Of a DNA stretch of 64,000 bases, positions 27,244 through 36,717 are shown in pieces. Numbering within the stretch: position 1 is the first letter of the stretch; each line of letters starts with the position of its first letter. The translations under genes were made by a program, and so were the position numbers. Where the stretch lies: NCBI GenBank assembly GCA_910588225.1, contig CAJUQT010000005.1, positions 52,655-116,654 on the forward strand, read 5' to 3'. The DNA is from an uncultured Acetatifactor sp. (GTDB lineage: Bacteria; Bacillota; Clostridia; Lachnospirales; Lachnospiraceae). The notes beneath the pieces are model-generated. The model was not told where the DNA came from and searched no databases. It saw nothing but the letters and a program-made list of their open reading frames with translations.

Positions 27244-29022
27244 ATGAAGAAAAAGTTATTGGCAGCATTGCTGGCATCGGCAATGGTATTATCAGTGACG
27301 GCTTGCGGAGATACCGGTTCGGAAGCCGGCGGCAGTGAGACAGGGAGTTCCTCTTCGCAGACCCAGGCTTCTGGGGGGGAAGAAAGCAAGGAGAGCTCTG
27401 ATGCGGCTCCCGCCGAGAGGGAGGAGAAAACGGTGTCCGCTTTCGTGATGCAGTCTGTCACCGGCGAGTCCGGTATCTGGCAGGGCTGGGGTGCAAAGAA
27501 GCTGTATGATGACCTGAAGCTGAAGATTGATTTCGATCCCACTGGCAATGAGGTGGAGACAAAGCTGCAGCAGTATCTTGTGGCAGGACAGCTGCCGGAT
27601 CTGGTGGGACTGAAAGGACTGGATCAGGCACAGCTTGCAATGGATGCGGATCTGCTTCTTCCCCTGGATGAGTACAAGGACAAGCTGCCCAATATTTTCG
27701 AGAACGAGATGTATGCCAACGCTGTGAAATATTCTCAGGATTTCACCAGCAATGACACAGGACATCTGTATCTGATGCCTGTGGCAATCGGACCTACCGC
27801 CTATAACTCTCTGAACTGGGTGCCCATGCTTCAGTGGGATGCTTATAAGCAGGTGGGGAAACCGGAGATCGGGACCCTGGAAGATTATCTGGACGTGGTG
27901 GAGAAGATGGTGGAATATAAACCTGTCACAGAAGCAGGAGAAAAAGTGTACGGTTTCTCCCTGTTCTCTGACTGGGATAATGTAAGTGCCCTGGAGATTT
28001 CCACATTGTCCTTCATGTACGGAATTGACACGGAGTATGTGTCTCCTCTGATGGAGACCAATATTCTGACCAGAGAAACCAAATCCCTGCTGGCAGATGA
28101 CAGTTTTTATAAGAGAGCGCTGAAATTCTATTTTGACGCAAATCAGAGAGGCCTTCTGGACCCGGATTCCATGTCACAGACTTACAGCGATGTGGAAGCG
28201 AAATTCAGCGCAGGCCGGGTAATGTTCTCCTGGTTCTCCTGGCTGTCGGGCAGCTATACCTCAGATAATCAGAACAATGAGGAAAAAGTGGACGGCATGG
28301 CAAGTGTGGTTGCAAATGATATGAAGCTTTACAATGCACCGGAACAGACCATCGGCCGTAACTGGTATTTTGCCATTGCAAAGGATACCAAGAATCTGGA
28401 TGCGGTTCTGGAATTGCTGAACTGGATGTATGATCCGGAAGTCTGTTTCTATCTGACCAACGGTCCTCAAGGCGTGATCTGGGACTTTGATGAAAACGGT
28501 GAGCCTTATGTGATCGAAGAGGATATTGTAACACAGAATACGGAACTTCTGATGCCGGAAGACATCGGCGGCGGTGCGTTCAGAGACGGTGCGTACAGCT
28601 TTAATACATTGGGACCTCAGGCTGCCACTGTTATGGATAACGGTTATACCATGAGCTATCGTTACTGGCCTTCCTGGCTGCGGAGAAATCCCACTCTGAT
28701 GAAGCAGGAAGTGAACGAGATGATGGGCGGCGTCAATGTCCTGGCGGAGTATCTGGAGCCCAGAGACATGATTGCAGATTCCACCCAGGCCGTGAATATG
28801 ATTACGCCTGCAGGAGACGATCTGGAAATCGTGATTACCCAGATCGGTGAGATTGTCAAGAAGTACTCCTGGCAGATGGTGTATGCTGCGGACGAGGCGG
28901 AGTTCGAGTCCCTGTGGAGCACCATGACGGAGCAGGCAAAACAGCTTGGCCTGGATGATGTGACAGCGTATTACACCCAGGAATGGGAGAAAGCGCTTGA
29001 GATTGTAAAAGAGTACGAATAA
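27244..29022 (+). CDS. Extracellular solute-binding lipoprotein, LplA-like
   Basis: A 592-residue binding lipoprotein. The signal peptide ends with a lipobox (VTAC near residue 21), followed by a Ser/Glu-rich linker of about 35 residues that lifts the domain off the membrane. The remaining residues form a family 1-type binding domain, with WYFAIAKDTKNLDAVLELLNWMYDPE near residue 370 as a typical late motif of LplA-like proteins. It should deliver an oligosaccharide to the two permeases upstream. GGAGGTTTAAGC precedes the start. A GC-rich hairpin follows at 29055-29088. Confidence 0.93.
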   Translation: MKKKLLAALLASAMVLSVTACGDTGSEAGGSETGSSSSQTQASGGEESKESSDAAPAEREEKTVSAFVMQSVTGESGIWQGWGAKKLYDDLKLKIDFDPTGNEVETKLQQYLVAGQLPDLVGLKGLDQAQLAMDADLLLPLDEYKDKLPNIFENEMYANAVKYSQDFTSNDTGHLYLMPVAIGPTAYNSLNWVPMLQWDAYKQVGKPEIGTLEDYLDVVEKMVEYKPVTEAGEKVYGFSLFSDWDNVSALEISTLSFMYGIDTEYVSPLMETNILTRETKSLLADDSFYKRALKFYFDANQRGLLDPDSMSQTYSDVEAKFSAGRVMFSWFSWLSGSYTSDNQNNEEKVDGMASVVANDMKLYNAPEQTIGRNWYFAIAKDTKNLDAVLELLNWMYDPEVCFYLTNGPQGVIWDFDENGEPYVIEEDIVTQNTELLMPEDIGGGAFRDGAYSFNTLGPQAATVMDNGYTMSYRYWPSWLRRNPTLMKQEVNEMMGGVNVLAEYLEPRDMIADSTQAVNMITPAGDDLEIVITQIGEIVKKYSWQMVYAADEAEFESLWSTMTEQAKQLGLDDVTAYYTQEWEKALEIVKEYE

Positions 29023-29054
29023 TACGAAACAGGCTGAATGTAAGAGAAATTGAG

Positions 29055-29088
29055 AGCCGGCTGCTGCGGATGTTCTGCGGCAGCCGGT
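29055..29088 (+). terminator. Hairpin after the binding-protein gene
   Basis: CCGGCTGC pairs with GCAGCCGG around an inner TGCGG...TGCG stem. Only a short T-run follows (TACTTT), so it may be a partial terminator or mRNA stabiliser between the binding-protein gene and the glycosidase gene. Confidence 0.55.
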
Positions 29089-29226
29089 ACTTTACATGAC
29101 AGGAAAGTCGTCGTAAGATGGAAATGGAATCAGGACGATGCCAAAGCCTGGCAGGAACCGTGGCAGCTGTGGCCGCATCTTGCGCAGGTAGAATTATTAT
29201 AATATTTTGACAGAGGAAGGGAAGAA

Positions 29227-31779
29227 ATGGAAGAAGGGAACAGAATCTTATTTGATACCTGGGCGGAGAGCTGGCAGCAGGGATGTCTCCTGGGAAATGG
29301 TTTTATGGGACAGGTCATTTATGGGCGTCCGGGGGAGGAAATCGTGGAGCTGTCTCACGGGGCCTTTTTTTCCGGTTCCGGGAATGAGGACCCCTATCCG
29401 GAAAAGGGGGCGGAAGCCTTTGCCGCGGCCAGACAGGCTGCGCTGGAAGGAAATTACGGGGAAGTGTACAGGCAGACAGGTAAGCTTATGGGGAACAGAG
29501 GAAATTACGGTACCAATCTGCCGGTGGGAAAACTTTATATCAGCATGCAGGGACAGCAGTCCGTCGCAGGTTACGGGAGATTTCTGGACCTGGACAGAGG
29601 AATTGCGGGATGCAGTTATGGAGAGGAGGAAAACCGTCATCTGCGGGAAGCTTTTACTTCTCATGAAGACCATATCTTTGCCTGCCGGCTGGAACAGACA
29701 GGGGCGGAGATGACACTTACCGTGTCCTTTGACGGCGGCCGGAATCCTTTCCGCACATGGGTAGAGGATGGGCTGCTGTGCTTTGAGACCGCAGCCCTTG
29801 AGACAGTGCATAGCGACGGGACGGAAGGGACCCGGCTGTATGGAGCGGTGAAAGTGTGTGGGGAAGGCGGCAGGGAAGGGGAAATCTGTTCCGAAGAAGC
29901 CGCCGGAAAGAGGGACTGTCCCGGGATAAAGGTCAGCGGAGCAAAACGCGTGGTGCTCTATCTGAGTATGGAAGTGTGGACAGAGAGAAAGGAAACAGAG
30001 GAAACAGGGGCGGCAGAAAAAGTACGGGAATGTGTAAGGGGACGTGTGTGCCATAATTTTGCGGAGTATTTGGATCTGCGGGAGCGTCACTGTGCCGATG
30101 TGGGCGCCCTGATGGGCAGACAGAAACTGAAACTGGGACCATGGCAGGAAGAAGAACAGGAGCAGAACGGGAAAGAGGGGGAGAAGAAAAAAGAAGAGCA
30201 GGGCAGAAAGCCTGCACAGGAGCACGGGAGAGAAGTTCTGAGTGCGGGAGAGCTGCTTGCTCAGGTGCGGCAGGGAGGAGATAACAGACGTCTGACGGAG
30301 CTGATGTACCAATATGGGAGATATCTGCTGCTGTCTTCCTCACGGCAGGACTCTCCTCTGCCTGCTCATCTGCAGGGAGTATGGAATGATGATGTTGCCT
30401 GTCAGATCGGCTGGACCTGTGACATGCACCTGGATATCAATACCCAGATGAATTACTGGATCAGTGAACCCGGGAATCTGAGAGAATGCCACGAACCTCT
30501 ATTTGACTGGATGGAGAAACGGCTGATTCCAAACGGGAGGCTTACTGCCCGTAAATGCTATGGCCGCCGGGGATGGGTGGGAGAACTGGTTTCCAATGCA
30601 TGGGGATATGCGGCCCCTTATTGGAATGAATCGCTTTCTCCCTGTCCCACAGGAGGTATCTGGCAGGCCTCCGACTATATGGAGCATTACCGCTATGGAC
30701 AGAACAGAGAGTTTCTGGAAAAGCGGGCGCTGCCAGTTATCGGAGAGGCAGTCTCCTTTTTCCTGGAATATTTGTTTGAAGACAGGGAAGGCCGCCTGGT
30801 GGGAGGACCTTCCATTTCACCGGAAAATGCTTTTCTGGCAGATGGAAAAAAGTATTTTGCATCACTGGGATGTACCTATGAGACGGTTATGATTCGGGAA
30901 TTGTTCCTTCAGTATGCGGAGATTTGCCGTGAGCTTGGAATCGGAGGAGAACAGGGACGGGAACCGGGAACAGAACGGGAACAGGGATGCGGATGGGGAA
31001 CAGAACAGAAATGTGTACCAAAAGCAGGACAGGAAGAGGTATACGGACAGGATGCAGGACAAAAAAAGGGAGAGGACTGGGGAGAGATACTCCGTCAGAC
31101 GGAGAAAGCATTGCCCCGGCTGCTGCCATACAGAGTTCTGCCGGACGGTACATTGGCTGAGTGGAACCATGACTATAAAGCCGCAGACCTGCAGCACAGA
31201 CATACCAGCCATTTGCTGGGCCTTTTTCCCTATAGTCAGATTACGCCAAAAGGAACGCCTGCTCTGGCCAAAGCGGCGGCAGCGTCCATAAAGGCCAGGC
31301 TGACGCCGTATGAGAACTGGGAGGACACCGGCTGGGCCAGAGCCCTGCTTGCACTCTACAGCGCCAGACTGGGAGAAGCCCCTCAGGCATATCGCCATCT
31401 GGTGAGTATGCAGACTCAGCTTACGGGCGGGAATCTGCTGGTTATGCATCCGCCTACCCGGGGAGCGGGTTCTTTTATGGAAGTATATGAACTGGACGGA
31501 AATACGGGATTCTCCATGGCGGTGATGGAGATGCTGATACAAAGTCATGAGGAGTGTATCCGGCTGCTTCCGGCCCTGCCCGAAATGTGGCCTGTGGGAA
31601 AGCTGGAAGGCGCGGTTGTGAGAGGTGGTATTATTCTGGATTTGTACTGGGAACAGGGGAAACCGGTAAAAGCAGCATTGCTGTCCGAAGCGGACAGAAC
31701 GCTGACGCTTCGATATGCGGATACAGTACGGGAGTGTCATCTTAAGGCAGGACAGAAAATCAGTTACGATTCCTTTTAA
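29227..31779 (+). CDS. Glycoside hydrolase family 95 (alpha-L-fucosidase-type)
   Basis: An 850-residue enzyme with no signal peptide, so cytoplasmic. The N-terminal beta domain begins GCLLGNGFMGQVIYG. The (alpha/alpha)6 catalytic domain has LDINTQMNYW at residues 402-411, the acid-catalyst motif SPEN (Glu 533), HRHTSHLLGLFPYSQ near residue 654, and LDGNTGF with Asp 757. Comparison with the known bifidobacterial GH95 1,2-alpha-L-fucosidase gives the assignments Glu (acid), Asp and an Asn-x-Asn pair; here the first Asn of that pair is Asp 403. Two low-complexity Glu/Gln/Gly/Lys-rich inserts occur at residues about 302-338 and 572-622. The enzyme probably cleaves fucose (or alpha-L-galactose) from glycans imported by the preceding transporter. 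AGGAAGGGAAG precedes the start. Confidence 0.9.
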   Translation: MEEGNRILFDTWAESWQQGCLLGNGFMGQVIYGRPGEEIVELSHGAFFSGSGNEDPYPEKGAEAFAAARQAALEGNYGEVYRQTGKLMGNRGNYGTNLPVGKLYISMQGQQSVAGYGRFLDLDRGIAGCSYGEEENRHLREAFTSHEDHIFACRLEQTGAEMTLTVSFDGGRNPFRTWVEDGLLCFETAALETVHSDGTEGTRLYGAVKVCGEGGREGEICSEEAAGKRDCPGIKVSGAKRVVLYLSMEVWTERKETEETGAAEKVRECVRGRVCHNFAEYLDLRERHCADVGALMGRQKLKLGPWQEEEQEQNGKEGEKKKEEQGRKPAQEHGREVLSAGELLAQVRQGGDNRRLTELMYQYGRYLLLSSSRQDSPLPAHLQGVWNDDVACQIGWTCDMHLDINTQMNYWISEPGNLRECHEPLFDWMEKRLIPNGRLTARKCYGRRGWVGELVSNAWGYAAPYWNESLSPCPTGGIWQASDYMEHYRYGQNREFLEKRALPVIGEAVSFFLEYLFEDREGRLVGGPSISPENAFLADGKKYFASLGCTYETVMIRELFLQYAEICRELGIGGEQGREPGTEREQGCGWGTEQKCVPKAGQEEVYGQDAGQKKGEDWGEILRQTEKALPRLLPYRVLPDGTLAEWNHDYKAADLQHRHTSHLLGLFPYSQITPKGTPALAKAAAASIKARLTPYENWEDTGWARALLALYSARLGEAPQAYRHLVSMQTQLTGGNLLVMHPPTRGAGSFMEVYELDGNTGFSMAVMEMLIQSHEECIRLLPALPEMWPVGKLEGAVVRGGIILDLYWEQGKPVKAALLSEADRTLTLRYADTVRECHLKAGQKISYDSF

Positions 31780-31843
31780 AACACACTTGCAAATAAGCAG
31801 ATTCCGTGTCCCCGGGGCGGAAATGCATGCCTATAGAATTTCC

Positions 31844-31872
31844 TTGCGGTTTTGGCAGCGCTGTGCTATATT
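31844..31872 (+). promoter_or_regulatory. Candidate promoter of the aldo/keto reductase gene
   Basis: TTGCGG at 31844-31849, a 17-base spacer, and TATATT at 31867-31872, about 125 bases upstream of the start codon. The leader that follows has GC-rich self-complementary runs (ACGGGGCGCGCCC), with no riboswitch recognised. Confidence 0.55.
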
Positions 31873-31997
31873 TCATAGTAACCCCCATGCAACGGGGCGC
31901 GCCCTCATGCATGAAAATCCGGGGGCGCAACACCACGCCGCGTCAGAAGAATTCTGACAGGAAGAAGGCATATACAAAAGGCTGAAGGAGGTAAGCT

Positions 31998-33020
31998 ATG
32001 GCAAAAGTAACATTGGGCAGTACCGGAATCACGGTGGAGAAAAATGCATTCGGTGCATTGCCCATACAGCGCATTTCCAAAGAAGAGGCAGTGGCGCTTC
32101 TGCGGAAGGCATATGCGGGGGGAATCCGCTTTTTCGACACGGCCAGATGGTACACGGACAGTGAAGAGAAACTGGGGGAAGCTTTTGAAGGAATGCGCGA
32201 GAAGGTATATATTGCCACGAAGACCGGCTCCACGGATGCGGATGGATTCTGGCAGGATTTACATACTTCTCTTGAAAATCTGAGAACAGATTATGTGGAC
32301 CTTTATCAGTTCCACAACCCGGATACCTGTCCGAAACCGGGAGACGGCAGCGGGCTTTATGAAGCCATGCTGGAGGCCAGGGAAAAAGGAATGGTGCGGC
32401 ATATCGGCATTACAAATCATCGTCTGCATGTGGCAAATGAAGCAGTGGAGAGCGGACTGTATGAGACGCTGCAGTTTCCGTTTTCCTATCTGGCTACAGA
32501 GAAGGACATAGAGCTGGTGAAAAAGTGCGCTGATACCGGAATGGGTTTTATTGCCATGAAAGCGCTGTCAGGAGGTCTGATTACCAATTCTGCAGCGGCA
32601 TATGCTTTTCTGGCACAGTATGACAATGTACTTCCGATCTGGGGGATTCAGCGGGAAAGCGAGCTGGACGAATTTCTTTCCTATATCGATGCGCCGCCTG
32701 CCATAACGGAGGAACTGTCTGTGATCATTGCTCATGACAGAGAGGAGCTTCTGGGGGATTTCTGTCGGGGCTGCGGTTACTGTATGCCCTGTCCTGTGGG
32801 AATTGAGATTAACAACTGTGCCCGTATGAGCCTGTTGATTCGCAGATCCCCCTCCGCAGCACATCTGACACCCCAGGCACAGGAGAAAATGAAAAAGATT
32901 GAGAATTGTCTGCATTGCGGCAGATGTAAGTCCAAATGCCCTTATGGCCTTGATACGCCGGCGCTTCTGGAGAAGAATTATCGGGATTATTGTGAAATTT
33001 TGAAAGGGAAACCTTATTGA
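31998..33020 (+). CDS. Aldo/keto reductase with C-terminal 4Fe-4S domain
   Basis: A 340-residue oxidoreductase. The TIM-barrel part carries the aldo/keto reductase tetrad: Asp and Tyr in FFDTARWYTDSEEKLGEA near residue 46, Lys in ATKTG near residue 75, and His in QFHNP near residue 103. The C-terminal 80 residues hold two cysteine clusters (CRGCGYCMPCP and CLHCGRCKSKCP) that bind iron-sulfur clusters, as in the ferredoxin-fused subfamily common in anaerobic Firmicutes. The physiological substrate is unknown. AAGGAGG lies just ahead of the ATG. Confidence 0.93.
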   Translation: MAKVTLGSTGITVEKNAFGALPIQRISKEEAVALLRKAYAGGIRFFDTARWYTDSEEKLGEAFEGMREKVYIATKTGSTDADGFWQDLHTSLENLRTDYVDLYQFHNPDTCPKPGDGSGLYEAMLEAREKGMVRHIGITNHRLHVANEAVESGLYETLQFPFSYLATEKDIELVKKCADTGMGFIAMKALSGGLITNSAAAYAFLAQYDNVLPIWGIQRESELDEFLSYIDAPPAITEELSVIIAHDREELLGDFCRGCGYCMPCPVGIEINNCARMSLLIRRSPSAAHLTPQAQEKMKKIENCLHCGRCKSKCPYGLDTPALLEKNYRDYCEILKGKPY

Positions 33021-33172
33021 AAATAGTGTATGAAATCTCACAGACAATTTCGCAGGCAAAGATTTGAGTAACCGACAGCAGTAAACAGTATATCTTCCTC
33101 CTTTTATGGGAATACTAATCGGGACAATTTACACAGTTTCCGAAAAATATATCCGAAGGAGGAAGTTTTTTT

Positions 33173-34498
33173 ATGACCACATATCTGGAAATCAAATCTG
33201 TTCATGCCCGGGAAATCCTGGATTCCCGGGGGAATCCTACCGTGGAGGCAGATGTTATTGTACTGAATCACGATGATGGACAATGGTACACAGGGACGGC
33301 GGCAGTGCCCTCCGGAGCCAGCACGGGACGCTTTGAGGCAGTGGAACTCCGTGACGGAGAGCCGCGTTATTTCGGGCTGGGCGTGCAGCATGCCGTAAAA
33401 AATGTCAACGAAAAGATTGCACCTTCGCTGGAAGGAAGAAACGCGCTGGATCAGATAGAAATCGACAGATTTCTCGTGGAACTGGACGGCACGGAGAACA
33501 AGGAAAATCTGGGCGCCAATGCCACATTGTCCGTGTCTTTAGCCTGTGCCAAAGCGGCGGCCCGGGCGCTGTCCATGCCTTTGTACCGCTATGTGGGAGG
33601 TACAGGCGCCCATCTGCTTCCCGTGCCCATGATGAATATTTTAAACGGCGGAAAACATGCTGCAAATACAGTGGACTTTCAGGAATTTATGATTATGCCT
33701 GTCTGTGCGGACAGTTTTTCCGATGCCCTGCGTATTTGTGCGGAGATTTATCACAATCTGAAGAAATTACTTCAGGAAAAAGGCCTTTCTACGGGTGTGG
33801 GGGATGAAGGCGGTTTTGCGCCGGATCTGCCGGATGCGGAAAGCGTTCTGGCCATGCTGGTGGATGCGATCAGTGCATCCGGATATAAGCCGGGAGAGGA
33901 CGTATGGATAGCCATGGACGCCGCTTCCAGCGAATTGTACAATGAGAAGACGGATATGTACCATTTTCCCGGAGAGAGCAGCTTAAAAGGGGAGGAGATT
34001 ATCCGCAGTACAGATGAAATGATTGCCTATTTTGAAAAACTTACTCAGAATTTTCCCATCATATCCATTGAGGATGCGCTGGCGGAAGACGATTGGGAAG
34101 GCTGGCAGAAGCTGACCCAGAGACTTGGAGGAAAGGTACAGCTGGTGGGGGATGATCTGTTTGTCACCAACAAAAAGCGCCTTGCGGCAGGGATTAAACT
34201 TGGAACGGCCAGTTCTATCCTTGTGAAGGTAAATCAGATAGGGACGCTGACGGAAGCCTTTGAGGCGGTAGCCCTGGCACAGAAGAATAATTATACCACG
34301 GTTATGTCCCATCGTTCCGGCGAGACGGAGGATACAACCATAGCGGATCTGGCGGTGGCCTGGAATACCGGGCAGATTAAGACTGGCGCGCCCTGCAGAA
34401 GCGACAGGGTAGCGAAGTACAATCGGCTGCTCAGAATAGAAGAAGAGCTGGGCGGCGCTGCGGAGTATCCGGGACTTACCGCTTTCCATGTACAGTAA
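33173..34498 (+). CDS. eno: Enolase (phosphopyruvate hydratase)
   Basis: A 441-residue glycolytic enzyme converting 2-phosphoglycerate to phosphoenolpyruvate with two magnesium ions. Motifs: AREILDSRGNPTVE near residue 12, PSGASTGRFEAVELRD near residue 44, the base-forming region GDEGGFAPDLP near residue 208, metal ligand SIEDALAEDDW near residue 291, and SHRSGETEDTTIADLAVA near residue 377. Length is slightly above the usual 430. AAGGAGGAAG precedes the ATG. It is flanked by the accessory block ending at 33020 and the decayed genes from 34658, and is followed by a strong terminator. Confidence 0.98.
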   Translation: MTTYLEIKSVHAREILDSRGNPTVEADVIVLNHDDGQWYTGTAAVPSGASTGRFEAVELRDGEPRYFGLGVQHAVKNVNEKIAPSLEGRNALDQIEIDRFLVELDGTENKENLGANATLSVSLACAKAAARALSMPLYRYVGGTGAHLLPVPMMNILNGGKHAANTVDFQEFMIMPVCADSFSDALRICAEIYHNLKKLLQEKGLSTGVGDEGGFAPDLPDAESVLAMLVDAISASGYKPGEDVWIAMDAASSELYNEKTDMYHFPGESSLKGEEIIRSTDEMIAYFEKLTQNFPIISIEDALAEDDWEGWQKLTQRLGGKVQLVGDDLFVTNKKRLAAGIKLGTASSILVKVNQIGTLTEAFEAVALAQKNNYTTVMSHRSGETEDTTIADLAVAWNTGQIKTGAPCRSDRVAKYNRLLRIEEELGGAAEYPGLTAFHVQ

Positions 34499-34521
34499 GT
34501 TTATATTGGATAACGCTGTTC

Positions 34522-34563
34522 GCAGGACGTGGAAAAGCAAAATGCAGCTTTTCCACATCCTGC
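34522..34563 (+). terminator. Terminator after enolase
   Basis: GCAGGA, then GTGGAAAAGC, pair with GCTTTTCCAC and TCCTGC around an 8-base loop (one mismatch inside the stem), followed by a T-rich stretch. The stem is about 17 bp and starts 23 bases after the eno stop codon. Confidence 0.85.
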
Positions 34564-34657
34564 AAACAGAGACTCTTCTTTTCTTTCTCTCGGATCTGAA
34601 TCATAAGCATCTCTGCTTTATTCTTTACAGGAATCACAGCGATGGGACAGAAGTCTG

Positions 34658-35473
34658 TTACCCGGCAAGCCAGTTTTCCATCCATTGATGGACCAGAGGA
34701 ATCCAGGCGCTGGCAGCGCATTCCGGACCGTGGCCCTGGGTGTTGGTCAGGCGGTTGGCAAGAGAGAGTCCGTGTCCGCCTTTTTCAAACAGGTGGAATT
34801 ACACAGGAATCCGATTGCTGATAAGGGCGTTAACCAGAAACATAGAGTTCTGAACAGGCACGCTCTGATCCTCATAAGTATGCCAGAGAAAGGTGCGGGG
34901 CACCTGCTCTCTCACCCAGTGTTCCAGAGAAAGCATTTCTTTTTTGGATTCATATTCTTCTCCCAGCAGATTTTGGAAGGAACCATGGTGGGCATATTCT
35001 CCTGATGTGATCACCGGATAGGCGAGAATCATGCCGTTGGGGCGCAGCGCTTCCTCTTCCGTATTCAGGCTTTCCGCCATCCATTTCCGATTCCAGAACA
35101 TACAGTAGCCGGCAGCCAGATGTCCTCCTGCCGAGAAACCCGTTATTACCAGCTGCTCCGGGTTTATGTTCCATTCCCAGGCATGATTTCTGATTTGCAG
35201 CACAGTGCTGCCCAGCTCCAGAATTGCCGTGGGATACACTGCCGGCGCCACGGAATAACGAAGGACAGCGGTATGATACCCCATAGACAGAAACTGTAAG
35301 GCGACGATTTCTGCCTCTCTGTCTGAGGTAAAGGAATAGCCTCCTCCCGGACATATAATAATTATGGGGCGGGTTCGGATAGAGATGGACTTGGAATCGT
35401 CAATCAGGTACACATAGCAGGCGGCGTTTTCCAAAGAGTTACTTTGTTTTACATCCAGTTTAAAGTATTGCAT
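34658..35473 (-). pseudogene. Alpha/beta hydrolase (acetyl-esterase type) with in-frame stop
   Basis: Reading from 35473, 224 residues encode an esterase-type alpha/beta hydrolase: oxyanion motif CPGGGYSF near residue 45 and nucleophile elbow GFSAGGHLA near residue 115. A TAA codon at 34801-34799 interrupts the frame. The same frame continues for 46 more codons with the expected end of the family (FHLFEKGGHGLSLANR, then a TGG-rich tail) to a second TAA at 34658-34660. The catalytic His lies in GGHG beyond the premature stop, so the truncated product should be inactive. A single base change (for example GAA to TAA) explains it. The start also lacks a good ribosome binding site because the sequence just upstream belongs to another broken gene. 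Confidence 0.85.
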
Positions 35474-36127
35474 GGTAATGAAATTCCATTCTGCCCGTTT
35501 CTATCCCTGAATGCGGTGGGTGGTCCCTGCATCAGCTTTGAGCTGGCAGACCGGCATCATACGCTGGTGGCTTTCTGCGGACATAACAGGAAAGACCTGG
35601 AAACAATCAAATCTTTTCTGGCAACAGATTATTACCACATCAATCTGACCGAGGACGTAACAGGGCTGGAAATGGCGGTTGCTCTGAAAAATGCATATGC
35701 ACTGGGGGTATCCCTTGCGATTGGCATGGCAGAGCGGAAAAACGGCGTTGGCTGTCAGGAGGAATACAATCCTCAGGCAGGACTGTTTGCCCAGAGTGCC
35801 AGAGAAATGGGAAGACTGCTGGAGATGGCAGGCGGTGACAGCAGACAGATCCTTTATGGAACAGGAGATCTGTATGTGACGGTATTCGGCGGCCGGACGC
35901 GCAAAATCGGCACTTTGCTGGGACGGGGCCTGACATACCCTGAGGCAAGGGAAGAGCTGAGTGGTGTAACATTGGAGTCTGTCGCTGTCACGAAGGTGGT
36001 GATCGAGGCTTTGAAGTGCCGGAATGCGGACATGGGCCAGTATCCTCTTTTATATCATATTTATCAGATGCTTACGGAGAATATGACTGTAGATGTGCCG
36101 TGGCAGGCTTTTGAAGAGAGCCTTTGA
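35444..36127 (+). pseudogene. Glycerol-3-phosphate dehydrogenase-like gene lacking its N-terminal half
   Basis: The open frame gives 227 residues. From about residue 24 (NAVGGPCISFELADRHHT) it matches the GpsA family: catalytic Lys in VALKNAYALGVSLAIG near residue 82, then GTGDLYVTVFGGRTRKIGTLLGRG near residue 140 and the usual C-terminal helix bundle. The NAD-binding Rossmann domain (about 140 residues with GxGxxG) is absent. The sequence before 35490 is instead the start of the divergent hydrolase, which it overlaps by 30 bases. There is no convincing ribosome binding site for the apparent start. It is most likely a remnant left by a deletion whose junction lies near 35475-35510. Confidence 0.75.
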
Positions 36128-36237
36128 AGAAACGATCTAAGTATTGTTTTTGCTTATATAAAGAATATGCTTTCTGTATAATGGATATATCATTCCGCTT
36201 TTTAATTGTGATGCGGAGACTTTCGAGGGAGGATATT

Positions 36238-36363
36238 ATGGGTATTTTTCTGAATCCCGGCAGCAGGGTCTTTTGGGAGTTCATTCGGTCCAGAATATAT
36301 GTGGACAAGACAAATTTGATTGCATGTGTGATAGAGAAAGGGAATCTCATATCCAGTTTATAA
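36238..36363 (+). pseudogene. N-terminal fragment of an AAA-ATPase-like (DUF1703-type) gene
   Basis: A good ribosome binding site (GAGGGAGGA) precedes ATG 36238. Only 41 codons follow: FLNPGSRVFWEFIRSRIYVDKTNLI resembles the conserved start of the large AAA-ATPase-like family that carries a C-terminal PD-(D/E)XK domain and is highly multiplied in gut Clostridia. The frame stops before the Walker A motif. The 3' end overlaps the convergent small membrane protein gene, suggesting truncation when the transporter block arrived. Confidence 0.55.
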
Positions 36364-36549
36364 TCCTGCGAACACGAGATAGCAGATGCCGCCAAGCAGG
36401 AGCAGGATCAGAAACGCAGGCAGGAAAACGGTGATAATCGATGCCAGAAGCATGGCAGGGAGATCACCTTTTTCCAGAGGTTCCTGCTGTAATTGTTTTT
36501 CTTTTTCGTAATCTACATCTTTAGGGATTTTTTTCCAGGCTTTTCTCAT
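36358..36549 (-). CDS. Small membrane protein at the end of opp-like operon 1
   Basis: A 63-residue protein (71 if the in-frame ATG at 36573 is used): a charged N-terminus (KKIPKDVDYEKEKQLQQ) and one long hydrophobic region from about residue 29 (MLLASIITVFLPAFLILLLLG). It follows the OppF-like gene on the same strand. An analogous gene (54657-54857) occupies the same place in operon 2, which supports it being real. No family recognised. It could be a transporter accessory subunit. Confidence 0.6.
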   Translation of the reverse strand: MRKAWKKIPKDVDYEKEKQLQQEPLEKGDLPAMLLASIITVFLPAFLILLLLGGICYLVFAGL

Positions 36550-36717
36550 AATTTCACTCACACAATTCCGCAATGTTTAGGCATTACCCAAAACTCACAG
36601 TACCACTGCTGCTTCTGTGCACCGGGCTGTGCCGTTATGCCTGTAAGTCAGCAGGCACTGTGAGGGTTCTGGGACATGCAGATTATTTTAATTTGACTGT
36701 TAACATTGAATGGCTGT

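Noticed and set aside
31780..31997. Riboswitch-like GC-rich leader before the aldo/keto reductase
   Set aside because: Self-complementary runs exist, but I could not match them to any known aptamer core and see no terminator switch.
34799..34801. Recoding of the in-frame TAA in the esterase gene
   Set aside because: TAA is not used for selenocysteine or pyrrolysine, and no recoding structure is evident. A nonsense mutation or sequencing error is simpler.
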